A stretch of 64,000 bases of DNA from Streptomyces roseicoloratus (lineage in GTDB: Bacteria; Actinomycetota; Actinomycetes; Streptomycetales; Streptomycetaceae): the NCBI RefSeq assembly GCF_004117935.1, contig NZ_SDOY01000118.1, positions 124,001-188,000 on the forward strand. The letters are read 5' to 3'. The notes below the pieces were generated by a model. The model did not search any database. It worked only from the letters and a program-made list of their open reading frames with translations, and had not been told where the DNA came from. How positions within the stretch are numbered: the first letter of the stretch is position 1; every line of letters starts with the position of its first letter. The position numbers were made by a program, and so were the translations under genes. This document shows, piece by piece, positions 50,895 through 60,997 of the stretch.

Positions 50895-53342
50895 ATGGCG
50901 GAGACCACCGTCACCACTGCCGACGACGTGCGCGAGGCGGTCGTCGAGGCGGCACTCGGCAGGCTCGGCCTGGACGCCAGGACGCGGCTGCTCGCCGGCC
51001 AGGACATGTGGTCGCTGCCCGCGCTGCCCGAGATCGGCCTGGCCTCGCTGGTCATGTCCGACGGCCCCGTCGGCGTCCGCGGTGTCCGCTGGACGGCCGA
51101 CGACCCGTCCGTCGCCCTGCCGTCCCCGACCGCGCTGGCCGCCACCTGGGACCCGGCCCTCGCCCGCCGGGCGGGCCGGCTGCTCGCCCAGGAGGCCCGC
51201 CGCAAGGGCGTCCACGTCCTCCTCGCGCCCACCGTCAACCTCCACCGCAGCCCGCTGGGCGGCCGTCACTTCGAGGCCTACAGCGAGGACCCGTACCTCA
51301 CCGGCGCCATCGGCACCGGTTACGTCCAGGGCGTCCAGGACGGCGGCGTCGGCACCACCGTCAAGCACTTCGTCGGCAACGACGCCGAGACCGACCGCTT
51401 CACCGTCGACAACCGGATCGCCCCGCGCCCGCTGCGCGAGCTCTACCTCGCCCCCTTCGAGGCCATCGTCACCCACGCCCACCCCTGGGGCATCATGACC
51501 GCGTACAACCAGGTCAACGGCACCACCATGACCGAGCACCGGTACCTGGTGAACGAGGTGCTGCGCGGCGAGTGGGGCTTCGACGGCTGCAACGTCTCCG
51601 ACTGGATGGCCGCCCGTTCCACCCGGGGCGCCGCCGACGGCGGCCTCGACGTCGCCATGCCCGGCCCGCACACCGTCTACGGCGAGACGCTCGCCGCCGC
51701 CGTACGGGCCGGCGAGGTCGACGGGTCCGCCGTCGACACCGCCGTGCGCAACGTGCTCCGGCTCGCCGCCCGCGTCGGCGCCCTCGACGGCGCCCCGCCC
51801 GTCGTCACCGAGCCCCCCGCCGCCGTCGACGGGGACGCCCTGGCCCGCGAGCTCGCCCGCCGCGGCTTCGTCCTCGTGCGGAACGAGGGCCGGGCCCTGC
51901 CGCTCGCCGCCGGCACCACCGTCGCCCTGTCCGGAGCCGCCGCCCGCGACGCCCGCGTCCTCGGCGGCGGCTCCGCCCAGGTCTTCCCCGACCACGTCGT
52001 CTCCCCGCTCGACGGCCTCGCCGCCGCCCTCCCCGACGGCGCGCTCTCCTACGCGGTCGGCGCCGACCCCAGCGACGAACTCGCCCCCGCCGGCCAGGGC
52101 TTCACCCTCCGCGCCGTCTGCCGCGACGCCGCCGGGAACGTCATCGGGGAGGGCAGCCTGCCCAACGGCCAGGTCCAGTGGATCGGCGACGACCTCCCGG
52201 CCGGCGTCACCCACGACAAGCTCGCCTCCGTCGAGGTCACCGGAACCTTCACCCCGCGCGAGAGCGGCGAGCACGCCTTCGGCACCCGCGGCCTCGGTGC
52301 GTACAGCCTCACGGTCGGCGGCCGCACCCTCTTCGCCGGCGTCCAGGCCATGGGGCCCGAGACCGACCCCTTCGAGGCCTTCTTCGGCTCGCCCGTCGAG
52401 CGCGGCAAGGTCGCCCTCACGGCCGGCGAGACCGTCGAGGTGTCCCTGCTCCACACCCTCGACAAGGAGTTCGCGGCGCCGCTCCCGGCCGTCATGTTCT
52501 CCTTCGTCCACCTCGGTCCGCGCCGCGACCCCGACGAACTGATCGCCGAAGCCGTCGCCGCGGCCCGCGCCGCCGACACCGCCGTCGTGGTCGTCGCCAC
52601 GACCGAGCGCGTCGAGTCCGAGGGCTTCGACCGCAGGGACCTCGCCCTGCCCGGCCGCCAGGACGACCTGGTCCGCGCCGTCGCCGCCGCCAACCCGAAC
52701 ACCGTGGTCGTCGTCAACGCCGGCTCCCCGGTCGAGATGCCCTGGCGCGAGGACGTCGCCGCGATCCTGCTCACCTGGTTCCCCGGCCAGGAGGGCGGAG
52801 CCGCGCTCGCCGACGTCCTCACCGGCGCCGAAGAGCCCGGTGGCCGCCTGCCCACCACCTGGCCCGCCGCCCTCGCCGACGCACCGGTCACCGATGTCAC
52901 CCCGACCGGCGGGGAACTCACCTACACCGAGGGCCTGTTCATCGGGTACCGCGCCTGGGACAAGGCCGGCGCCGTCCCCGCGTACCCCTTCGGCCACGGC
53001 CTCGGCTACACCACCTGGACCTACGACTCCCTCGTCGCCACTCCGGAGTCCGCGACCGTCCGCCTCACCAACACCGGCGGGCGCGCCGGCCGCGAGGTCG
53101 TCCAGCTCTACCTCGCGCCCACCGAGGACGGCCCCGAGCGCCCGGCCCGCTGGCTGGCCGGCTTCGCGAGCGTGGAGGCCGCCGCCGGCGAGACCGTCGA
53201 GGTCACCGTCGAACTGTCCCGCCGCGCCTTCGAGATCTGGGACGAGGCCCGGAACGCCTGGACCACCGTCCGCGGCACGTACGAGCTCCTCGCCGCCCAC
53301 TCCCTGACGGACGCCCGCCTGAGTGCGACGCTGGAGAGGTGA
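50895..53342 (+). CDS. Glycoside hydrolase family 3 beta-glucosidase, PA14-containing
   Basis: 815 residues. The N-terminal TIM-barrel holds VKHFVGNDAETDRF and the nucleophile Asp in CNVSDWMA (about residue 236). The second domain starts near LARRGFVLVRNEGRALPL. A PA14-like insert at about residues 400-520 (LASVEVTGTFTPRESGEHAF), a fibronectin-III-like end (about 700-800). No signal peptide, so cytoplasmic. It releases glucose from cello-oligosaccharides or glycosides. ATG at 50895 follows GAGGAGGTACGGCC. Divergent from TetR. Confidence 0.95.
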   Translation: MAETTVTTADDVREAVVEAALGRLGLDARTRLLAGQDMWSLPALPEIGLASLVMSDGPVGVRGVRWTADDPSVALPSPTALAATWDPALARRAGRLLAQEARRKGVHVLLAPTVNLHRSPLGGRHFEAYSEDPYLTGAIGTGYVQGVQDGGVGTTVKHFVGNDAETDRFTVDNRIAPRPLRELYLAPFEAIVTHAHPWGIMTAYNQVNGTTMTEHRYLVNEVLRGEWGFDGCNVSDWMAARSTRGAADGGLDVAMPGPHTVYGETLAAAVRAGEVDGSAVDTAVRNVLRLAARVGALDGAPPVVTEPPAAVDGDALARELARRGFVLVRNEGRALPLAAGTTVALSGAAARDARVLGGGSAQVFPDHVVSPLDGLAAALPDGALSYAVGADPSDELAPAGQGFTLRAVCRDAAGNVIGEGSLPNGQVQWIGDDLPAGVTHDKLASVEVTGTFTPRESGEHAFGTRGLGAYSLTVGGRTLFAGVQAMGPETDPFEAFFGSPVERGKVALTAGETVEVSLLHTLDKEFAAPLPAVMFSFVHLGPRRDPDELIAEAVAAARAADTAVVVVATTERVESEGFDRRDLALPGRQDDLVRAVAAANPNTVVVVNAGSPVEMPWREDVAAILLTWFPGQEGGAALADVLTGAEEPGGRLPTTWPAALADAPVTDVTPTGGELTYTEGLFIGYRAWDKAGAVPAYPFGHGLGYTTWTYDSLVATPESATVRLTNTGGRAGREVVQLYLAPTEDGPERPARWLAGFASVEAAAGETVEVTVELSRRAFEIWDEARNAWTTVRGTYELLAAHSLTDARLSATLER

Positions 53343-53399
53343 GGAACCGGCGCGGGTGCGGCGCGGGCCGTCCGCGGCCCCGCCGGCCGTGAAAAGCCG

Positions 53400-53466
53400 C
53401 CCCGGAGCGGAACCTGACAGCCGCTCCGGGGCTCACGGGCGCGTTCCCGCCGCCCGGGGCGGGAAC
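53400..53466. terminator. Tandem hairpins between GH3 and SGNH genes
   Basis: Stem 1 is CCCCGGAGCGG/CCGCTCCGGGG (53400-53431), stem 2 is GTTCCCGCC/GGCGGGAAC (53443-53466). They lie in the 137-base gap between converging genes, one probably serving each. Confidence 0.8.
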
Positions 53467-53479
53467 CGAAGGAGACGGC

Positions 53480-54382
53480 CTACCTCCTGCTGATCTGCCG
53501 GTACGCGATCTCCGCCAGCCGCGCCTGGCCGTCCCTGCTCGGGTGGAAGAAGTCCCACGGGCTCAGCTGGGCCCGGCCGAAGGCGAAGCCGAAGACCGCA
53601 CCGCCGTCGTAGCGGCAGCGGTCGTCCTTCGCGCAGACCTCGCGCAGCACCTCGTTGTACGCCACCACCCGGTCACGGACCCGGGTCCTGCGCTCCTCGG
53701 CCGCCGCCCCCAGGTCCTCCGGGTCCGCCAGCATCGAGCCGCAGACGCCGAGCTTCCACACCTGACGGCCCATCGGGCTCACCCGGCCGGTCTCCCACAG
53801 CCGGCGCAGGTCCGGCACGCTCGACACGTACACCTGCGCCTTCGGCGCACCGGCCCGCAGCCGGGCCAGCGCCGTCGTGAACGAGGCGCGGAAGTCCTCG
53901 ACCGGGGTCATGTCCGCCGCCCGGGGCCGGCACGCGTCGTTCGCGCCCATCATCACCGTCACCAGCTCCGGCCGCTCGGCCGCCGCGGCGGCCATCTGCT
54001 CCGGCAGTTCCGCCATCCGGGCACCGCTGCGGGCCAGGTTCCAGCTGCGGCCGGCCACCTTCTCCGGGCCGAGCAGCCGCAGCGCGAGACTGTTCACGGC
54101 CGCGTCCGTGCCGGTCGCCCAGGACGCCTCGGGGCAGTCCGCGAGGACCGCGCAGGCGTCGAAGGCGCGGGTGACGGAGTCGCCGACGGCGGCGACCGAG
54201 CCGGGGGAGACGTTCCAGACGGGCTTCGGCGGAGGCGTCGGCCTCGGCTTCGGCGCGGCCGAGGCCGCGTGCGGGCCCTGCCCGGTGCCGCCCTCCGCCG
54301 AACAGCCCGCGAGCGCCGTCACGGCGCACAGCAGTGCCGTCCCCGCGGCGGCGGCACGGAATCGGTGTCGCCCGCGCAGCAT
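53480..54382 (-). CDS. SGNH/GDSL-type hydrolase, lipoprotein
   Basis: 300 residues. Lipobox LAGCS at about residue 27 after a hydrophobic stretch, so the protein is anchored outside the membrane; a Pro-rich linker follows. Block I is VAAVGDSVTRAF (nucleophile Ser in GDS), block III MMGANDACRP (oxyanion Asn), block V PWDFFHPSRDGQ (Asp and His). Family members are esterases/lipases. ATG at 54382 is preferred to 54475 because it starts right before the signal peptide. Confidence 0.92.
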   Translation of the reverse strand: MLRGRHRFRAAAAGTALLCAVTALAGCSAEGGTGQGPHAASAAPKPRPTPPPKPVWNVSPGSVAAVGDSVTRAFDACAVLADCPEASWATGTDAAVNSLALRLLGPEKVAGRSWNLARSGARMAELPEQMAAAAAERPELVTVMMGANDACRPRAADMTPVEDFRASFTTALARLRAGAPKAQVYVSSVPDLRRLWETGRVSPMGRQVWKLGVCGSMLADPEDLGAAAEERRTRVRDRVVAYNEVLREVCAKDDRCRYDGGAVFGFAFGRAQLSPWDFFHPSRDGQARLAEIAYRQISRR

Positions 54383-54643
54383 CCCGCGGCCCCTTCCTCG
54401 GCGTCCTCGCGAGTGAAAGCTTCGTGTCCACCCGCCCCCGACCGACCGTACGTCACCCCGACGCGGGCGCGGCACGGTAGCTTTTCCCCGTCGAACCAGA
54501 GGCGCCCCTGCCGCTCGGCTCCGGTAAATTACCTCACGTCACATGCTGTCCCCTTTTTGGGGGTTTGCGAAGCTGATTCTTCGTGATGTTGTTTACTGAG
54601 GCCGCTGGGAATAGGCGAACCTCGTCCCACACTGGAGGTCCCG
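54383..54643. promoter_or_regulatory. Divergent promoter region upstream of the DUF3145 gene
   Basis: 261 bases between divergent genes. The right half (54520-54600) is strikingly AT-rich for this genome (TAAATTACCTCACGTCACAT, CCCCTTTTTGGGGG), with a short inverted repeat CGAAG-CTGATT-CTTCG near 54569-54584. A promoter for the DUF3145 gene is expected here. Confidence 0.5.
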
Positions 54644-55138
54644 GTGACGACACGTGGAGTCCTGTACGTTCACTCCGCACCGCGCGCGCTCTGCCCGCAC
54701 GTCGAATGGGCGGTCGCGGGCGTGCTCGGTGCGAGGGTCCAGCTCGACTGGATCCGTCAGCCCGCGTCCCCGGGCACCTGGAGAGCCGAGTTCTCCTGGC
54801 AGGGCGAGACCGGCACCGCGTCCAGACTCGCCTCCGCGCTGCGCGGCTGGCAGCTGCTCCGCTTCGAGGTGACGGCCGAGCCCTGCGCCACCGCGGAGGG
54901 CGAGCGCTACAGCGCCACGCCCGAGCTCGGCATCTTCCACGCCGTCACCGGCATCCACGGCGACATCCTGATCCCCGAGGACCGGCTGCGCGCGGCCCTG
55001 GCACGCGCGGCGCAGGGCGAGACGGTCCTGGAGGCCGAGATCTCCAGGCTCCTCGGCAAGCCCTGGGACGACGAATTGGAGCCCTTCCGCTACGCGGGCG
55101 AGGGCGCCCCGGTCCGCTGGCTCCACCAGGTCGTCTGA
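54644..55138 (+). CDS. DUF3145 family protein
   Basis: 164 residues. TTRGVLYVHSAPRALCPHVEWA at the N-terminus and RAEFSWQGETGTASRLASALRGW are the family hallmarks. This actinobacterial family is commonly encoded next to fabF, as here. No catalytic signature is known. GTG at 54644 follows GGAGGTCCCG. It faces fabF convergently, with a terminator between them. Confidence 0.92.
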   Translation: MTTRGVLYVHSAPRALCPHVEWAVAGVLGARVQLDWIRQPASPGTWRAEFSWQGETGTASRLASALRGWQLLRFEVTAEPCATAEGERYSATPELGIFHAVTGIHGDILIPEDRLRAALARAAQGETVLEAEISRLLGKPWDDELEPFRYAGEGAPVRWLHQVV

Positions 55139-55168
55139 CCTCACGGACGCCGAGTCCCCGTAACCGCC

Positions 55169-55207
55169 CGAAGGCCCCCCGCCGGAGCATCCGGCAGGGG
55201 GCCTTCG
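55169..55207. terminator. Terminator between the DUF3145 gene and fabF
   Basis: Stem CGAAGGCCCCC with GGGGGCCTTCG, extended by an inner CCGG/CCGG pairing. It ends 20 bases before the fabF stop, between converging genes, so it can terminate both. Confidence 0.9.
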
Positions 55208-55227
55208 AGGCGTGTACGGCGGTGGCG

Positions 55228-56514
55228 TCAGACCGAGCGGAACGCCAGGACGACGTTGTGGCCGCCGAAGCCGAACGAGTTGTTGATCGCGGCGATCGTG
55301 CCCTGCGGCAGCTCGCGCGGCTCGTCGCGGACGATGTCGGCGTCGACCTCCGGGTCCAGGTCGTCGATGTTGATGGTCGGCGGAGCCACCCGGTGGTGCA
55401 GGGCGAGGACCGTCGCGACGGTCTCGATGCCGCCCGCGCCGCCCAGGAGGTGACCGGTCATCGACTTGGTCGCGGAGATCGCGACGTGGCCGAGGTCGTC
55501 GCCCAGGACCTTCCGCAGCGCCTTGATCTCGGCGACGTCGCCCTGCGGCGTCGACGTGGCGTGCGCGTTGAGGTGGACGACCTCGGAGGGCTTCAGGTCC
55601 GAGGCGTCGAGCAGGTTCTGCAGCGCCTCCGCGATGCCGCGGCCGGTCGGCTCGGGCTGCGCGATGTGGTGGCTGTCGGCCGACAGGCCCTGGCCGAGCG
55701 CCTCGCAGTAGATCCGCGCGCCGCGCGCCTTCGCGTGCTCCTCGGACTCGAGCACGATCACGCCCGCGCCCTCGCCCAGGACGAAGCCGTCACGGGCCTT
55801 GTCGTAGGGGCGGGAGGCCTTCTCGGGCTCGTCGTTGCTCTTGGACATCGCCATCATGTTGGCGAAGGCCGCGATCGGCAGCGGGTGGATCGCCGCCTCG
55901 GTGCCGCCGGCGACGACCACGTCGGCACGGCCGGTGCGGATCATCTCGATGGCGTAGCCGATGGCCTCGGCGCCCGACGCGCACGCGGACACGGGGGTGT
56001 GGACACCCGCGCGGGCGTTCACCTCCAGGCCGACGTTGGCGGAGGGGCTGTTGGGCATGAGCATCGGCACGGTGTGCGGGGAGACGCGGCGGACGCCGGA
56101 CTCCTTCAGCACGTCGTACTGGTCGAGCAGGGTGGTGACGCCACCGATGCCGGAGGCGATGACGGAGCCGAGACGCTCGGGAGCGATCTGGGCGCCCGAC
56201 GCGCCGGCGTCCGCCGGCACAGCGCCGGCCGGGCCGGTGTAGCCCGCGTCGGCCCACGCCTCACGGGCCGCGATCAGCGCGAACTGCGCCGAGCGGTCCA
56301 GCTTGCGGGCCTGCGGACGGGGGAGCACCTCGGACGGGTCCACGGCGATCTGCGCGGCGATCCGCACGGGCAGTTCCGCGAAACGTTCGCCCTCGAGCGG
56401 CCGGACGCCGGAGCGTCCCGCCAGGAGGCCCTCCCAGGTGGAAGCGGAGTCGCCACCCAGCGGAGTGGTTGCGCCGATACCGGTGACGACCACGGTGCGA
56501 TTGGTCGAGCTCAC
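55228..56514 (-). CDS. fabF: 3-oxoacyl-ACP synthase II (FabF)
   Basis: 428 residues, thiolase fold. It elongates acyl-ACP with malonyl-ACP. The nucleophile Cys is in VSACASGAEAIGYA (about 178), His in LNAHATSTPQGD and the second His region in SMTGHLLGGAGGIE, NNSFGFGGHN at the end. A 15-residue Ala/Pro insert (GPAGAVPADAGASGAQ) occurs near residue 95. GTG at 56514 follows GGAGAAAG; the longer frame from 56559 is not used. Last gene of the fabD-fabH-acpP-fabF operon, 101 bases after acpP. Confidence 0.97.
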   Translation of the reverse strand: MSSTNRTVVVTGIGATTPLGGDSASTWEGLLAGRSGVRPLEGERFAELPVRIAAQIAVDPSEVLPRPQARKLDRSAQFALIAAREAWADAGYTGPAGAVPADAGASGAQIAPERLGSVIASGIGGVTTLLDQYDVLKESGVRRVSPHTVPMLMPNSPSANVGLEVNARAGVHTPVSACASGAEAIGYAIEMIRTGRADVVVAGGTEAAIHPLPIAAFANMMAMSKSNDEPEKASRPYDKARDGFVLGEGAGVIVLESEEHAKARGARIYCEALGQGLSADSHHIAQPEPTGRGIAEALQNLLDASDLKPSEVVHLNAHATSTPQGDVAEIKALRKVLGDDLGHVAISATKSMTGHLLGGAGGIETVATVLALHHRVAPPTINIDDLDPEVDADIVRDEPRELPQGTIAAINNSFGFGGHNVVLAFRSV

Positions 56515-56615
56515 AGGAATTCTTTCTCCATGTGTGTGATGGTCGAAATGCGGCGCCACCGCTGGGTGGCGGACCGGGTCGGCCGAAGGGTGTACGGCCG
56601 GGGCGGTCAGGCCGA

Positions 56616-56864
56616 TCAGGCCTGGTGCTTCAGGATGTAGTCGGTCGCGTCGCCCACGGTCTTGAGGTTCTTGACGTCCTCGTCCGGGATCTTCACGTCG
56701 AAGCGCTCTTCGGCGGCGACGACGACCTCGACCATGGACAGGGAGTCGACGTCCAGGTCGTCGGTGAAGGACTTCTCGGTCGCGACGTCCTCGACCGGGA
56801 TGCCGGCGATCTCGTTCACGATCTCCGCGAGACCGGCGACGATCTCTTCCTGGGTGGCGGCCAT
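56616..56864 (-). CDS. acpP: Acyl carrier protein
   Basis: 82 residues, four-helix ACP. The phosphopantetheine site is DVDSLSMVEVV with Ser41. It carries the growing acyl chain for fatty-acid synthesis. ATG at 56864, following AGAAGGAGCGCCAGC. Located between fabH (55 bases away) and fabF; a 14-base palindrome sits in the fabH-acpP gap. Confidence 0.98.
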   Translation of the reverse strand: MAATQEEIVAGLAEIVNEIAGIPVEDVATEKSFTDDLDVDSLSMVEVVVAAEERFDVKIPDEDVKNLKTVGDATDYILKHQA

Positions 56865-56901
56865 GCTGGCGCTCCTTCTTGTGTGTGCTGAGAAAAAGGC
56901 T

Positions 56902-56915
56902 TCCGGATATCCGGA
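56902..56915. promoter_or_regulatory. 14-bp palindrome between fabH and acpP
   Basis: TCCGGATATCCGGA is a perfect palindrome, five bases after the fabH stop and 38 before acpP. It could be an RNA hairpin (TCCGG-ATAT-CCGGA) that stabilises the acpP-fabF message end, or a protein site. Confidence 0.55.
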
Positions 56916-56919
56916 GTGC

Positions 56920-57951
<1,032 letters not shown>

Positions 57952-57969
57952 GCTTGTCGACACTCCTTG

Positions 57970-58902
57970 TCAGGCCGAGGCCGTCTCCGCGACGAGCGCG
58001 CGGGCCGCGTCGAGGTCGTCCGGGGTCTTCAGGGCCACGGTGCGGACACCGGGCAGGGCGCGCTTGGCGATGCCGGTCAGGGTGCCGCCGGGGCACACCT
58101 CGATCAGGCCGGTCGCGCCGAGCTCCTGGAAGGTCTCCATGCACAGGTCCCAGCGGACCGGGTTGGCGACCTGGCCGACCAGGCGGGCGATGACGTCCGC
58201 GCCGCCGGTCACGACCTTGCCGTCCTTGTTGGAGACGTAGGCCGTCGACGGGTCCGCCGGGGACAGGCCCTGGGCGGCCTCCTCCAGCTTCGCCACGGCG
58301 GGCGCCATGTGGTGCGTGTGGAACGCGCCGGCGACCTTCAGCGGGACGACCCGGCGGACGCCCTCGGGCTTGTCCTCGGCCAGGGCGGCCAGCTGTTCCA
58401 GGGTGCCGGCGGCGACGATCTGGCCGGCGCCGTTCACGTTCGCCGGGGTGAGACCCAGCTTCTCCAGGTGCGGGACGGTCACCTCGGGCTCGCCGCCGAG
58501 CAGCGCCGACATGCCGGTCTCGGTGACGGCGGCGGCCTCGGCCATCGCCAGACCACGGGACCGTACGAGACGCAGGGCGGCGGTGTCGTCGAGGACACCG
58601 GCGAACGCGGCGGCGGTGAACTCGCCGACGCTGTGGCCGGCGACGGCGCCGGGAGCGAGGTCGACGCCCTCGGCGAGGGCGGCGGCGGACAGCAGACCCG
58701 CGGCGACGAGCAGCGGCTGGGCCACGGCGGTGTCACGGATCTCGTCCGCGTCCGCCTTCGTGCCGTAGTGGGCAAGGTCGAGCCCGATGGCGTCGGACCA
58801 GGCCGCGACGCGGTCGGCGGCACCGGGGATTTCGAGCCAGGGAGTCAGGAAGCCGGGCGTCTGAGCGCCTTGGCCGGGAGCGACGAGTACGAGCACCCTC
58901 AC
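57970..58902 (-). CDS. fabD: Malonyl-CoA:ACP transacylase (FabD)
   Basis: 310 residues. Loads malonate onto ACP. Oxyanion loop APGQGAQTPGF, nucleophile in GHSVGEFTAAAF (Ser about 92), catalytic His in GAFHTHHMAPA. GTG at 58902 after the AAGAGAGAG purine stretch. First gene of the fab operon, 83 bases after fasR. Confidence 0.97.
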   Translation of the reverse strand: MRVLVLVAPGQGAQTPGFLTPWLEIPGAADRVAAWSDAIGLDLAHYGTKADADEIRDTAVAQPLLVAAGLLSAAALAEGVDLAPGAVAGHSVGEFTAAAFAGVLDDTAALRLVRSRGLAMAEAAAVTETGMSALLGGEPEVTVPHLEKLGLTPANVNGAGQIVAAGTLEQLAALAEDKPEGVRRVVPLKVAGAFHTHHMAPAVAKLEEAAQGLSPADPSTAYVSNKDGKVVTGGADVIARLVGQVANPVRWDLCMETFQELGATGLIEVCPGGTLTGIAKRALPGVRTVALKTPDDLDAARALVAETASA

Positions 58903-58964
58903 ACTCTCTCTTGGGGACGGTCCCCGACGCCCGTGGGGACAAGGACGAAGAACCGTCGGGGGAA

Positions 58965-58981
58965 TTGTTGGTGTTCGACAA
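58965..58981. promoter_or_regulatory. Candidate FasR site upstream of fabD
   Basis: TTGT, nine bases, ACAA forms an inverted repeat in the 83-base fasR-fabD gap, about 63 bases from the fabD GTG. FasR is reported to bind and activate the fabDHPF promoter in S. coelicolor; I do not recall the exact published site, so assigning this repeat is inference. Confidence 0.4.
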
Positions 58982-58985
58982 AAGT

Positions 58986-60167
58986 CTAGGACTGCGTATC
59001 CGCGTCGGCCAAGCGCCCGAGGATCAGCGCGATCCGCAGGGTGAAGGCGGAGCGGACGTCGGAGGGTGACCATCCGGTGACGTCGGTCACACGTCGGAGC
59101 CGGTAGCGCACGGTGTTCGGGTGCACGAAGAGCATCCGCGCAGCGCCCTCCAGACTGCTCGCCTGCTCCAGGTAGACGCTGAGCGTCTCGAGGAGCGCCG
59201 AGCCCGCTTCCTCCAGCGGTCTGTAGATCTCCTCCACCAGCTGCTCACGGGCCGAAGGGTCGGAGGCGATGGCGCGCTCCGGCAGGAGATCGTCCGCGAG
59301 CACCGGGCGCGGGGCGTCCTGCCAGGCGGTGCACGCCTTGAGGCCGGCCGCGGCGGCCTGCGCGGACCGGGTCGCCGCCAGCAGGTCGGGCACGACGGGC
59401 CCGGCGACGACCGGTCCGGCGGCGTACGGTCCGATCAGCGCCTTGGCCACGGCCAGCGGGTTGTCGTTGCCGCCCGCGATGACCACCAGCCGGTCGCCGA
59501 GCACACCCGTGAGCACCTGCAGCTTGGCGTGCCGGGCGGCCCGCCGGATCGCCTCGACGGTCAGCTCGCTGTCGCCGTCGGGCGCGGTGCCGAGCACCAC
59601 GCACACGTGCTCCGGCGAATTCCAGCCAAGAGCGGCCGCGCGGGACACGGCGCCCTCGTCGGCCTCGCCCGACAGCACCGCGTTCACGACCAGCGACTCC
59701 AGCCGCGCGTCCCACGCGCCCCGGGCCTCCGCGGCCTGCGCGTACACCTGGGCGGTCGCGAAGGCGATCTCCCGCGCGTACACCAGCAGCGCCTCGCGCA
59801 GCACGGACTCGTCGCCGGGCGCGGCCACCTCCTCGATGGCCGACTCCATGACCTCGATCGTCGTCCGCACCATCTCCACGGTCTGCCGCAGCGTGATCGC
59901 CCGGGTCAGCTCGCGCGGCGCGGTGCCGAAGACGTCGGTGGAGATCGCCTGGGGCGTCTCCGGGTGCCGGAACCACTCCGTGAACGCGGCGATACCCGCC
60001 TGCGCGACCAGACCGATCCACGACCGGTTCTCGGGCGGCATCGCCCGGTACCACGGCAGCGTCTCGTCCATGCGGGCGATGGCGCTGGCGGCGAGCCGCC
60101 CGGAGGACTGCTCCAGGCGCTTCAGGGTCGCGGCATGCGGGTGAGCGGGGTTCACGGGTTCAGACAC
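58986..60167 (-). CDS. fasR: PucR-family regulator of fatty-acid synthesis (FasR)
   Basis: 393 residues. An N-terminal regulatory portion, a GGDEF-like central fold, and the PucR C-terminal helix-turn-helix MLFVHPNTVRYRLRRVTDVTG. In S. coelicolor the gene directly upstream of fabD encodes FasR, an activator needed for fatty-acid synthesis and viability; position and size match. ATG at 60167. A divergent pirin gene begins 92 bases away. Confidence 0.93.
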   Translation of the reverse strand: MSEPVNPAHPHAATLKRLEQSSGRLAASAIARMDETLPWYRAMPPENRSWIGLVAQAGIAAFTEWFRHPETPQAISTDVFGTAPRELTRAITLRQTVEMVRTTIEVMESAIEEVAAPGDESVLREALLVYAREIAFATAQVYAQAAEARGAWDARLESLVVNAVLSGEADEGAVSRAAALGWNSPEHVCVVLGTAPDGDSELTVEAIRRAARHAKLQVLTGVLGDRLVVIAGGNDNPLAVAKALIGPYAAGPVVAGPVVPDLLAATRSAQAAAAGLKACTAWQDAPRPVLADDLLPERAIASDPSAREQLVEEIYRPLEEAGSALLETLSVYLEQASSLEGAARMLFVHPNTVRYRLRRVTDVTGWSPSDVRSAFTLRIALILGRLADADTQS

Positions 60168-60258
60168 GGGGACAAGACTGCCTTATCGGGACGGCGACGT
60201 GCGGGGTCGGGGCCGCTTCCCGCCGTCGCGGCGGCGCAGCGCGGCTACCGTTGCCGTC

Positions 60259-60933
60259 GTGATACGCATCCAGCGCGGCGGGGATCGCTACCCCGGAGGC
60301 GACCCGGAGACCGGCATCGACACCCGGCACGCCTTCTCGTTCGGCCGGTACTACGACCCCGACAACCTCCGCTTCGGCGCCCTGCTCGCCTGCAACGAGG
60401 AACGCCTGGCAGCCGGCGCCGGCTTCGACGAGCACCCGCACCGTCACACCGAGATCGTCACCTGGGTCGTCGAGGGCGAACTGACCCACCGCGACTCGAC
60501 GGGCCACGCGACCGTCGTCCGCCCCGGCGACCTCCAGCACCTGAGCGCGGCGGCCGGCGTCCGTCACGTCGAGCGCAACGACGGCCCCGGCCCGCTGGTC
60601 TTCGTCCAGATGTGGCTGGCCCCGCTGACCGCCGGGGGCGAGCCGTCGTACGACGTCGTCCGCGGGATCGCCGGCGCGACGCCGTACGCGGTGCCCGCGG
60701 CGGGCGCGGTGCTCCACGTCCACCGCCTGGAACGGGACGCGCGCGTGGCGGTCCCGGAGGCCGACTTCGTGTACGTGCACGTGGTGCGCGGCACGGTCCG
60801 GCTCTCGGGCGAGGAACTGGGCGCCGGCGACGCGGCGCGGGCCTCGGAGGAGAAGGGCCTGGCGCTGCTGGCCACGGCGGACGCGGAGGTCCTGGTGTGG
60901 GAGATGAGGGGCGGCTTCCCCGACGGGGCCTGA
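60259..60933 (+). CDS. Pirin-family protein (bicupin)
   Basis: 224 residues. The first cupin contains the metal-binding residues in DEHPHRHTEIVTWVVEGELTHRDSTG (His/His and Glu) and ends with RPGDLQHLSAAAGVRHVE, the pirin signature. The second cupin is degenerate. Some pirins act as quercetinases or redox sensors. GTG at 60259 has a weak ribosome site. Divergent from fasR. Confidence 0.92.
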   Translation: MIRIQRGGDRYPGGDPETGIDTRHAFSFGRYYDPDNLRFGALLACNEERLAAGAGFDEHPHRHTEIVTWVVEGELTHRDSTGHATVVRPGDLQHLSAAAGVRHVERNDGPGPLVFVQMWLAPLTAGGEPSYDVVRGIAGATPYAVPAAGAVLHVHRLERDARVAVPEADFVYVHVVRGTVRLSGEELGAGDAARASEEKGLALLATADAEVLVWEMRGGFPDGA

Positions 60934-60997
60934 GACCCCCGGAGGTGCCTCGTGGCCGGGCCGCCCGTGATGCGGACGGACCGGCTCCGGAGGTGCT

